From positions 1 through 63,017 of IMG/VR virus record IMGVR_UViG_3300032293_001810: a stretch of 63,017 bases of DNA; one strand, written 5' to 3'. The notes below the pieces were generated by a model, which searched no databases, was not told the DNA's origin, and was given only the letters and a program-made list of their open reading frames with translations. The translations under genes and the position numbers were made by a program. Positions 16,143-23,178 of the stretch are shown one piece after another (within the stretch, counting starts at the first letter, position 1; the number at the start of each line of letters is the position of its first letter). The DNA comes from a virus.

Positions 16143-16652
16143 ATGGCAAAGCAAAATCAAAATGATGATATCTTCAGCTCTGATCCATTCCTTGATGAAA
16201 TTGCAGGTGCTAAACCTACAAGACAATCAGAGTATTTTGTTCCCGGTCATTTCCTCGTTCAGATCATCGATTTCAAGCGTGCTGAAACTAGAAAGAGAAG
16301 ACCGTTCATCGTTCTTGAAACTACCGTTCTCGATAGCGATGTAGCTGAACTTGGTACTGGATCAGAAGCTTCTTGGATGCAAATGCTTGATAGTGACCTT
16401 GCACCAGCAAATTTAAAGAATTTTATTCAAAGAGCCTTGAATTTGTCCGATAAAGGTGTTACTAAAGAAATCATTGCTAAAGCATTAGCACAAAATCCCG
16501 AAACTGGTCGGTCTTTCCTCTCAGGTCTCAAGATCGAAATCGTTGCCAAAGAGATTACCACTAAGGCCGGGACACCGTTCACCGTACTGAACTTTATCAA
16601 TGTCCCCGCTGACAAGCAAGATCAAGCGAAGAGATTAGCTGATCTAAAGTAA
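16143..16652 (+). CDS. Putative DUF669/single-strand-binding-like replication protein
   Basis: 169 residues. ATG at 16143 is chosen because AGTGAG precedes it and an upstream ATG lies inside the dyad. The core reads YFVPGHFLVQIIDFKRAETR then RPFIVLETTVLDS, followed by a helical part and a final beta pair (EIVAKEITTKAGTPFTVLNF). This pattern resembles phage DUF669-type proteins found beside replication genes and often suspected to bind DNA. It has its own strong promoter, as expected for an abundant ssDNA-binding protein. Family call tentative. Confidence 0.45.
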   Translation: MAKQNQNDDIFSSDPFLDEIAGAKPTRQSEYFVPGHFLVQIIDFKRAETRKRRPFIVLETTVLDSDVAELGTGSEASWMQMLDSDLAPANLKNFIQRALNLSDKGVTKEIIAKALAQNPETGRSFLSGLKIEIVAKEITTKAGTPFTVLNFINVPADKQDQAKRLADLK

Positions 16653-16689
16653 AAAAAAAAAAATCAAGCATGCTCCTTTTGGATGTTGT

Positions 16690-16790
16690 GTTGTTGATGC
16701 TTTGTAAAGCATGGGATAGGTGCAAGCTTGTCCCATGTGAATAATAAAATCCGTTTCGCATGCTCCACATACAGCGGATGAGTGAGATAG
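16690..16790 (+). ncRNA. Candidate structured small RNA upstream of a terminator
   Basis: Between two genes lie three potential hairpins: ATGCTT/AAGCAT (16697-16702 with 16707-16712, loop TGTA), CATGGGA/TCCCATG (16710-16716 with 16731-16737, with CAAGCTTG inside) and ATCCG/CGGAT (16749-16753 with 16775-16779). They are followed at once by a strong intrinsic terminator. The first two overlap by three bases and would be alternatives. It could be a phage small RNA, an attenuator or simply the 3' untranslated region of the upstream gene. Confidence 0.4.
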
Positions 16791-16822
16791 AAAAGCCTCG
16801 TTGAAAAGCGAGGCTTTTTTAT
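16791..16822 (+). terminator. Rho-independent terminator
   Basis: AAAAGCCTCG (16791-16800) pairs with CGAGGCTTTT (16810-16819) around a 9-base loop and runs into a T tract. This ten-pair stem is the clearest intrinsic terminator in the window. It ends the unit that starts at the 16069 promoter. Confidence 0.9.
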
Positions 16823-16875
16823 TTGTGCTGAGATTAAATCAATTTTGTATGCTTGGGGGAAGAAGGAGAAAACAA

Positions 16876-17166
16876 ATGCAAGTACAAATACCTGGTAAGA
16901 GAAAGATCATGGGCACACCTATCACAAGCCTAAATTTCTTTACCCCTCAACAATATAGTTTTTCTGATTTTGACTCATCCAACATACAAGCCTTTTTCTA
17001 TGTCCCTATGACTCAAATGCTTACCGTTCTTTTCGTTCGTGGTGCGGTGTATGAATACTTCGGCGTACCTTGGCACATTGTGCAAGCTTGGAATGGGGCG
17101 GGTAGTAAAGGGCAATACCACTATTATTTAATTAGAATGAAATACTATTATAAGAGAGTAGCATAA
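16876..17166 (+). CDS. KTSC-domain protein
   Basis: 96 residues. ATG at 16876 follows GAAGGAG; earlier in-frame codons lie in the terminator. The segment SSNIQAFFYVP, then LTVLFVRGAVYEYFGVPWHI and GSKGQYHYYLIR match the KTSC domain pattern (SSNI, hydrophobic strands with G.VYEY.GVP, SKG..F). KTSC is a small domain seen in phage and bacterial proteins, sometimes beside RNA or nucleotide enzymes; its activity is not settled. It is convergent with ThyX, two bases apart. Confidence 0.8.
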   Translation: MQVQIPGKRKIMGTPITSLNFFTPQQYSFSDFDSSNIQAFFYVPMTQMLTVLFVRGAVYEYFGVPWHIVQAWNGAGSKGQYHYYLIRMKYYYKRVA

Positions 17167-17168
17167 AC

Positions 17169-17894
17169 TTATTTGATCTTGCCTAGTGTTTCCCAAAGCT
17201 CAGCCTTTTGCTCAGCTAATTCTTGATCTATCTTGTGAGCAATTTCCCACATTTTAGTAGCTTCAGGGAAAGCGATTGAAACGATGTTGTGCACCTCTTT
17301 GGCAAATGCTCTAATCTCTTGTTGTGCATGTGGATCAAGTCTTAGTGTAAGGAAATTGAATACGGCTTGTAAATCAGCCTTCCAAATGCATTCACTATAC
17401 ATCCCAACGGGCAATTGTATTCTCGCTTGCTCTCTACAAATACCTTGCTCTAGCATCCATCGGTAATTACGATAGGCAATTTCATAGCTTTCACTTAGTC
17501 TATCAAAGGCTTGATTCGAGACATGTGGATCTACTTCCCCATAGCTTGATTGCTTAGAACTAGGATGTTGTAATCTCCATGTTTGAGGTGTAAAAAAATC
17601 ATTTTCTTCAATCTCAGTGTATCGAGCTGAGGCTTCATTCCATGTACAACCTACAACATGTTTCATCCATTGGCGTAGCACAAAGATGGGGGCTTTGATC
17701 TTGAATTTGAGAGTAGTCATTCTAAAGGGGCTTGTATGCTCATGTTGCCAAAGGTATTTCATCAAGCGAAGATCTTTTAAAGTCATGTAGGTTGACTCTT
17801 TATTAAAACTCACTCTAGCAGCATTCACAATATCCAGATCAGTCCCTAGCTGATCGATCATAATCACATAACCTAAATCTAAATCATCACTCAT
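17169..17894 (-). CDS. thyX: Flavin-dependent thymidylate synthase ThyX
   Basis: 241 residues. The start at 17894 is chosen because AAAGGATC lies 7 bases upstream. It converts dUMP to dTMP with methylene-tetrahydrofolate, NADPH and FAD. The signature region reads FVLRQWMKHVVGCTWNEASA, followed by RYTE. The classical RHR of the ThyX motif is KHV here while the following NE-S-RY positions are kept. The late part, QARIQLPVGMYSECIWKADL, agrees with the family block containing the substrate-binding Gln and Arg and the Leu-Pro. It is the only minus-strand gene in the first 43 kb and diverges from the polymerase gene, so it has its own regulation. Confidence 0.9.
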   Translation of the reverse strand: MSDDLDLGYVIMIDQLGTDLDIVNAARVSFNKESTYMTLKDLRLMKYLWQHEHTSPFRMTTLKFKIKAPIFVLRQWMKHVVGCTWNEASARYTEIEENDFFTPQTWRLQHPSSKQSSYGEVDPHVSNQAFDRLSESYEIAYRNYRWMLEQGICREQARIQLPVGMYSECIWKADLQAVFNFLTLRLDPHAQQEIRAFAKEVHNIVSIAFPEATKMWEIAHKIDQELAEQKAELWETLGKIK

Positions 17895-18000
17895 ATTTGA
17901 TCCTTTCATTTGATCTATCTCATAACACAAAGAGCAATCTCTTTTTAGAAAAAATCATTGTGGATCTATCAGCACATTTTAAAAAATTTTTTAATCATGC

Positions 18001-18029
18001 TTGATCTTATATATAAAAAAGTTTATATA
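18001..18029 (+). promoter_or_regulatory. Promoter of the DNA polymerase gene
   Basis: TTGATC (18001-18006), a 17-base spacer and TATATA (18024-18029). The same hexamers with the same spacing precede the clamp gene (34523-34551). The -35 contains a GATC site. It lies in the 167-base divergent region between ThyX and the polymerase. A mismatched ATCTTATATA/TATATAGAT dyad spans the spacer and -10. Confidence 0.55.
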
Positions 18030-18061
18030 GATTATCTCACTTTTAAAATGGAGCAATACCC

Positions 18062-20281
18062 ATGAAACTAGAAAACATTGCTAAGCGATTGTCTTCTCAT
18101 CTTGATCAGTATGAAATCATAGGCTTTGATACTGAAACTTTTCTCATCCCTTCTACTGGGGAAATCCCCCGTCTTGTGTGTGGGACTTTTGCCCTACCAG
18201 ATACCCCATGCAAGAGCCTTTTCAAAGGTGGTGTTTTGGATGTCACTGATGAACTACTTGATCAAACTTTGATCCTAAATGCTACGGAAACCGTTGAGAA
18301 ATTCAGAGAGCTACTTGATAAGAGAAATTGCATTATTGCTATACACAATGCACAATTCGATCTTTTAGTCATGCTAAAGCAAGATTACTCTCTTCTCATT
18401 CCTATTGTAAAAGCCTTGAAAGATGGTCGTATTGTATGTACGGCAATCGGTCAAGCTATGATGAATGCAAGCCTTCCATCGCTTTGGTTACATAGTCAAG
18501 TATCTTTACTTGAGAGCATGAAGCCGTTTCTCAGTGAGGCTAAGTACAATCACTTGAAGAAGATCAAAGAGGGCGGGAAGAGTAAGAAATCTGATGATAA
18601 TCTATCACTCTTTGAAGAAGATACTAAGAAGTCAGGTATTAGAACAAGCTTTGGGGATTTGATTGATACCCCAATAGATGAATGGGATGAGGTAGCCGTT
18701 GCCTATGCTAAGGAAGATGCTATTTTTGCACGAGTTTTATTTTATATTCAGTGGGCAAGGTCTTGTAGATTGGGGGAAACAATAGGCATGTACTTTTTGG
18801 AAGATTTACCTCGTCAAACCTATGCTGATTTTGTACTTGCTTTTGCATCGGTTTATACGGGTATCCACCTTGATCGTACTATGCACGCAACGGCTGATCG
18901 AGAACTTGAGATTAGGCAGCAAGAACTTGCTACTCAAATCGTTGCAAAGGGCTTCATGATCAAGGATAGGGACGGTTACAAAATCCCCCCAAAACCACTA
19001 CAAGACAAATTTGTAGAAATCTATGACCTACTCAAAGTATCCCATAGGGATAGGAAACGAACAAACGGCGGGGATATCTCTATTGATGAAGAAGCTACTG
19101 AGAACTTAATCTTTTTGATGAATAAGGCCACTGGTCATGATTTTAAAGATATCCTTGAAATCCTTGATTTGATCGATGAATACCGAGATATCACTAAGCA
19201 ACGCAATACCTATCTAAAGAATTTCTCTAAAGCCTTCGATTGTGCTGATAATAGGCTTAGGTATCGTTTCAAGGGATATGGGGCGGGGACGGGTAGAACA
19301 AGCTCTAGTGACCCAAACCTACAAAACTTACCACGCTCTGGCTCAGTCCGTAATGTCATTCGTGCTAGTAAGGGACATATACTTGGCTTGTGCGATTATA
19401 GTAATGCTGAGATGAGGACTCTCAGCCAAATTCATATTGATGAAGGTAGGAATAGTATCTTGGCCCAGAGATATCAGGCTGATCCTAATTTTGATCCTCA
19501 CTTATTCGTATCAGCTCAGTTTTGCGGTGTTACATATGAGCAAGCGATTGAGTACTACGGTGATAAGAAACATCCACTATACAAAGACTTGAAAGAGAAG
19601 AGAAATCTTGCAAAGGTTTTGAACTTTGGCTTGGCGGGGGGGCTTGGGGTAAAGAGTTTTATCTCTTATGCTAAAGGCTACGGTTTCAAAGGTGCAAATA
19701 TCCTCAAGTTTCATGAGGTGGACAAGTCAATCAAAGCATGGAAACAAGTTTATTCTGAGATGGTGGATTACTTTAAAGTGAGAGCCGAGAATGCACCTAA
19801 AAACGAAGAACTTCACCGTAAAAATATTGCTTGGAATGGTGGGGCTTTCAAAGCCGTTTTCCAATATCCTAGATCAAACCGCCTTCGCTTTTGTGATGGG
19901 TATACGAATGCATGCAATTCACCGTTTCAGGGCATGGCTAGCGATGGGGCTAAGAATGCTCTAATCCTCGTATTTGAAGAGAGCATGTTTCACAAGCTAT
20001 CACCTCTCTTTGGCTCTCGTATTGTGTGTTTTATCCATGATGAAATCATCATTGAAATCCCCGTAAGCGATGTAGATAACGAACATTACACACAACAAGG
20101 TAAAGACGCCGTAGATAGGCTATCTGATTTGATGAAACGGGGGATGGAAATCATGACTCCAGATATTGAGGCCGTATGCGAGACTACTTTATCGTATCGT
20201 TGGGATAAAGAAGCACACTCACCTACACGAGGGGATAGGCAACAAGTTTACATTTCTAAGATCGATTTTAAAAACTTTTAA
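18062..20281 (+). CDS. Family A DNA polymerase with 3'-5' exonuclease domain
   Basis: 739 residues. The proofreading domain shows Exo I FDTETF, Exo II HNAQFD and Exo III YAKED. The polymerase domain has the block GTGRTSSSDPNLQNLPR, motif A CDYSNAEMR and motif B RNLAKVLNF. Motif B has the Arg, Lys and Phe at the spacing of E. coli R754/K758/F762; Phe rather than Tyr predicts discrimination against dideoxynucleotides. Motif C is CFIHDEIII. All catalytic residues are present and no 5' nuclease domain is. It is the replicative enzyme of the phage and probably works with the clamp at 34579 and the primase-helicase. GGAG precedes the start. Confidence 0.95.
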   Translation: MKLENIAKRLSSHLDQYEIIGFDTETFLIPSTGEIPRLVCGTFALPDTPCKSLFKGGVLDVTDELLDQTLILNATETVEKFRELLDKRNCIIAIHNAQFDLLVMLKQDYSLLIPIVKALKDGRIVCTAIGQAMMNASLPSLWLHSQVSLLESMKPFLSEAKYNHLKKIKEGGKSKKSDDNLSLFEEDTKKSGIRTSFGDLIDTPIDEWDEVAVAYAKEDAIFARVLFYIQWARSCRLGETIGMYFLEDLPRQTYADFVLAFASVYTGIHLDRTMHATADRELEIRQQELATQIVAKGFMIKDRDGYKIPPKPLQDKFVEIYDLLKVSHRDRKRTNGGDISIDEEATENLIFLMNKATGHDFKDILEILDLIDEYRDITKQRNTYLKNFSKAFDCADNRLRYRFKGYGAGTGRTSSSDPNLQNLPRSGSVRNVIRASKGHILGLCDYSNAEMRTLSQIHIDEGRNSILAQRYQADPNFDPHLFVSAQFCGVTYEQAIEYYGDKKHPLYKDLKEKRNLAKVLNFGLAGGLGVKSFISYAKGYGFKGANILKFHEVDKSIKAWKQVYSEMVDYFKVRAENAPKNEELHRKNIAWNGGAFKAVFQYPRSNRLRFCDGYTNACNSPFQGMASDGAKNALILVFEESMFHKLSPLFGSRIVCFIHDEIIIEIPVSDVDNEHYTQQGKDAVDRLSDLMKRGMEIMTPDIEAVCETTLSYRWDKEAHSPTRGDRQQVYISKIDFKNF

Positions 20282-20299
20282 AAAATATTTAAATTTTAT

Positions 20300-20328
20300 T
20301 TGACAATATACATAAATCTATATATATC
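20300..20328 (+). promoter_or_regulatory. Strong promoter, copy 1 of a three-copy family
   Basis: TTGACA (20300-20305), 17 bases, then TATATC (20323-20328). The upstream tract AAAAATATTTAAATTT and the downstream tract CTATAAATAACAAAGCAAA are nearly identical to those at 42141. This points to a duplicated promoter with its initial transcribed region. A TGATC-TGAG-GATCA dyad (20356-20369) sits in the leader. Confidence 0.8.
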
Positions 20329-20384
20329 TATAAATAACAAAGCAAACAACAAAAATGATCTGAGGATCAGAAAGAAGATGCAAA

Positions 20385-20837
20385 ATGCAAATTCAAATTA
20401 TCGATATCCAAACTCAAGAAATCGTCGCTCAAGGCTCAGTAGATCAAATCAAGGCTCTCTATGAAGAAGAAGAAGTCTTAGAAGCAATCGATCAAGCAAT
20501 TGAAACACAAGAATCAGTCGTTGTCTATGGTTTTGTAGGCAATGGTATCGAAATCACCGCAACCGAAGAAAGCAGCAATCAAATGCAACAACAACAATCC
20601 CCAGTCGCTCAAATGCTCATGGCTGATAGCAAGAAATTTGAATGTGACTTTAGCGAAGGCGATGCTCTCGTTATCCCAAACAATGAAATCGCATATGGCA
20701 AGCCACTATTCAGAGTCACTGAAAGCGAAATCTTCTTACTCAGTGTAGACGGAAAGATTTGGGATGAATATGACATGCCAGAAGACGGTGATGTTGTAGC
20801 ATACATTGAAACTCTACTCTCAAGCTTTGGTCTTTAA
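20385..20837 (+). CDS. Unknown acidic protein under a strong promoter
   Basis: 150 residues, very acidic (runs such as YEEEEVLEAIDQAIETQESV, and FSEGDALVIP). A Gln-rich linker (NQMQQQQSP) separates the N-terminal beta-alpha part from a C-terminal domain. The leader and promoter match those of the gene at 42217, so both products are probably abundant at the same stage. Acidity and abundance might fit a DNA-mimic or inhibitor protein, but this is speculation. Not recognised. Confidence 0.55.
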   Translation: MQIQIIDIQTQEIVAQGSVDQIKALYEEEEVLEAIDQAIETQESVVVYGFVGNGIEITATEESSNQMQQQQSPVAQMLMADSKKFECDFSEGDALVIPNNEIAYGKPLFRVTESEIFLLSVDGKIWDEYDMPEDGDVVAYIETLLSSFGL

Positions 20838-20857
20838 ACCTAAAGGAGCATGACAAG

Positions 20858-21094
20858 ATGAACAAGTTTAATTGCGGTCTCTGGACCAAAGTACAACCTC
20901 AAGATATGGCTGAAACAAAAGAATTTCCTCGCGTTAAGCCTCTCGCTCAATGGTCACCTTACATTGATTATAGCGAAGAGCAAGAGAGACAAGAACAAGA
21001 ACAAACAAAGGCTTTCTTCTTGGGGACTCTCTCAGAACTAGCTTCTCTCACAATCCTATGCACAACAATTTACATTCTCATCAAGATGATGTAA
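20858..21094 (+). CDS. Single-pass membrane protein (78 aa)
   Basis: 78 residues. The soluble N-terminal two thirds has a Glu/Gln-rich helix (EEQERQEQEQTKAFF). A C-terminal membrane segment (LASLTILCTTIYILI) follows. Strong AAAGGAG. Tail-anchored topology is likely. Function unknown. Confidence 0.5.
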   Translation: MNKFNCGLWTKVQPQDMAETKEFPRVKPLAQWSPYIDYSEEQERQEQEQTKAFFLGTLSELASLTILCTTIYILIKMM

Positions 21095-21109
21095 GAAAAG
21101 GAAAGCATC

Positions 21110-21328
21110 ATGACTACTAAAACTACTAGATCATATGTCATCACCGAAAAAGGTCGTCTCCTTAGAGAAAAGACCGGCTTGCCACTAAGAGAAATCGCTA
21201 AACAATTGGGGTATACCAACACAATGCTCTCTCTTGTATGCTCAGGTAAAGCACAACCTTCATGGGACTTAGCTCGTAAGCTAGGACAATTATGTGACAA
21301 GCCCGCTGAATATTTTTTATTACCTTAA
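21110..21328 (+). CDS. XRE-family HTH regulator
   Basis: 72 residues forming one Cro/CI-type HTH domain: LLREKTGLPLREIAKQLGYT, NTMLSLVCSGKAQPS and ARKLGQLCDK. This is a minimal Cro-like regulator with no extra domain. It lies in the unit started by the 20300 promoter. No integrase accompanies it, so a lytic-cycle switch is more likely than lysogeny control. Confidence 0.8.
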   Translation: MTTKTTRSYVITEKGRLLREKTGLPLREIAKQLGYTNTMLSLVCSGKAQPSWDLARKLGQLCDKPAEYFLLP

Positions 21329-21378
21329 CTGAATAAATATCGCATACTTGTGCTAAACTTACAAAAGAATGGTGCAAG

Positions 21379-21753
21379 ATGATAATAGAACTAGGATTAC
21401 ATGACTCCCCGCTTGAGCTGATGGACGAGATAGAATTTTATACAAATTTACGAAGCGGGCTGAGGTTAAAAGAACAAGTAGCAAGTGATAACACAATCAC
21501 CTTACATTTTGATTGTTTAGAGCAAATACACCAGATACGAGTCTTAGTAGATGATCTAAATACACTAGCACCGCTCTCTAAAGTCTTTGAGCGAACGGCG
21601 ACAGTCAAGTTTAGAGCATGGACTGAAATCGTTCTTCCCGCTTGGTACTATATCCATGACCTGGTCATAGAAAAAAATCCTCTTGAATCAGAAAGTTTAT
21701 GGCAAGCTAATTTTAAAGTTACCGTTTCACTAAAGGATAAAATAAATGTCTGA
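21379..21753 (+). CDS. Unknown protein (124 aa)
   Basis: 124 residues of mixed beta and alpha character (TITLHFDCLEQIHQIRVLVD, VKFRAWTEIVLPAWYYIH). The ribosome site is weak (GGTG). It overlaps the next gene by 8 bases. Not recognised. Confidence 0.5.
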   Translation: MIIELGLHDSPLELMDEIEFYTNLRSGLRLKEQVASDNTITLHFDCLEQIHQIRVLVDDLNTLAPLSKVFERTATVKFRAWTEIVLPAWYYIHDLVIEKNPLESESLWQANFKVTVSLKDKINV

Positions 21754-21979
21754 TCTACAACCACCACAAGACTTTTGGGTCCTTGCAGCAAAGAATAGCG
21801 AGAGTCTTGGCTTGCTTGTGCTTGCCTATGTCGCTAAACAAATCATCCCTATTTTTGATCGATATGTATCTCTCAAAGAAAAACAAGATCCGATTGTTGA
21901 TCGGTTATCTGAGAAAATGCAAGATTTAGAGCTGAAGATTGAAATCTTGATTGAAAAAAGTAAAATTAGCGAGAAATAA
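21746..21979 (+). CDS. Small membrane-anchored coiled-coil protein, holin-like candidate
   Basis: 77 residues: a polar N-terminus, a moderately hydrophobic helix (SLGLLVLAYVAKQIIPIF) and a C-terminal coiled coil (VDRLSEKMQDLELKIEILIE). AAAGGA site present. Size and topology are compatible with single-span holins or haemolysin XhlA-like proteins, but the endolysin is far away (43106). This stays a weak inference. Confidence 0.4.
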   Translation: MSDLQPPQDFWVLAAKNSESLGLLVLAYVAKQIIPIFDRYVSLKEKQDPIVDRLSEKMQDLELKIEILIEKSKISEK

Positions 21980-22004
21980 AACTAAAAATATAAATGAATA
22001 TTAG

Positions 22005-22034
22005 TATAATCTCTATGAAAGAAACGAGATTATA
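22005..22034 (+). promoter_or_regulatory. Leader dyad containing a -10 hexamer before the nuclease gene
   Basis: TATAATCTC (22005-22013) and GAGATTATA (22026-22034) are perfectly complementary, nine pairs with a 12-base loop. The left arm contains a consensus TATAAT, and the right arm carries GAGA just before the ATG at 22036. If TATAAT is the -10, the left arm is not transcribed and the dyad would act as DNA. Confidence 0.6.
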
Positions 22035-22035
22035 C

Positions 22036-23178
22036 ATGACTAGCAAATTTTCCCACCTCTCAGCCTCCCAGATCAACCTATTCAAGGATACTTGCCAACG
22101 CAAGTGGTATGAAATCTATATCAATGGGGAAACTCAACCTACAAGTACGGCTCTTGAGCGTGGGAAGATTGTCCATGCACATATTGAGAATTATATCTTA
22201 AAGGGCATTCACCCCCCACAAGATACGGATGAAGGTTTGATTGCGACGGCTGGTTTAGCTTTCTTACCAAAATTCGAGCAAGGTAAAGTTTTTGTCGAGC
22301 ATTCACTTGACGCATTCCCCCCGCTCTCACCTACGATCAAATTCAAAGGTTTTATAGATTGTTTGATTGTGGGAGATGATTACATTGAAATCCTAGATCA
22401 TAAGACAACCTCAGCAAAAAAGTATATGCTCACCGAACTTGATTTGATGACTAATACACAATTGATTATCTATGCTCGTCATGCAATGCAAATGTACCCC
22501 CATGCTAAATTCAAGTTATCGCACATTTACTACCTCACTTCAGGCAAAAAATATGCAGAAAAGCGAAGTGTAGAGGTAGATAGAGAGCATATCATGAAAG
22601 TTTTCACGGATATGGTGCCAACGATTAAGAGCATGATTAAAGCTTATGATCAACAAATAGACGATATGGAGAAGAATGAAGCTTCATGTTTTGCCTATGG
22701 TCAGCGATGTCCATTCTACCTACGATGTAAAAGAGATAACCTAAATGACTTGAACGAACTACTTACACCACCACAAGAGAAAGAATTGCAAATGACTAAT
22801 ACTAATACAGATCTACTAAACCGTATATTTACACAAAAAGGCTCTGAAACTATGCAACAACAATCACAAACTATCACTAATCAAATTCAAGAGATTGATC
22901 CTTGTATCCTATTTGTGAGTGCACATGTAGTAAAAGGTATGCAACCTATGCTAGCCTTGGATGCTCTCAAGCCCTTTATTCAAGAGATTTGTACAAGAGA
23001 GAAAGTACCTCATATCTCTACAATACAATACGGACGAGGCTATGATATGTTATGCACCTTACTCACACAACAAGGTAAATTACCTTGCTCTATGCAAATT
23101 GACGCTAGATCATTTGAATACCAAAAGCTTGGTGCAACACTTGAAGCCTTAGCTGATATTGTTGTGAGAGGTGTATAA
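22036..23178 (+). CDS. Cas4/RecB-type PD-(D/E)XK exonuclease with extra C-terminal domain
   Basis: 380 residues; ATG at 22036 is the first after the dyad, and upstream ATGs lie inside it. The N-terminal nuclease domain shows LSASQINLF, an early Cys (20), GKIVHAHIE, FKGFIDCLI and EILDHKTTS (D and E-x-K type catalytic residues). The three late cysteines CFAYGQRCPFYLRC, with Cys20, suggest a Cas4/AddB-like iron-sulfur cluster. About 130 further residues form a separate, unrecognised domain. It overlaps the helicase gene by one base, suggesting a nuclease-helicase pair for end processing or recombination. No CRISPR array is present. Confidence 0.8.
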   Translation: MTSKFSHLSASQINLFKDTCQRKWYEIYINGETQPTSTALERGKIVHAHIENYILKGIHPPQDTDEGLIATAGLAFLPKFEQGKVFVEHSLDAFPPLSPTIKFKGFIDCLIVGDDYIEILDHKTTSAKKYMLTELDLMTNTQLIIYARHAMQMYPHAKFKLSHIYYLTSGKKYAEKRSVEVDREHIMKVFTDMVPTIKSMIKAYDQQIDDMEKNEASCFAYGQRCPFYLRCKRDNLNDLNELLTPPQEKELQMTNTNTDLLNRIFTQKGSETMQQQSQTITNQIQEIDPCILFVSAHVVKGMQPMLALDALKPFIQEICTREKVPHISTIQYGRGYDMLCTLLTQQGKLPCSMQIDARSFEYQKLGATLEALADIVVRGV

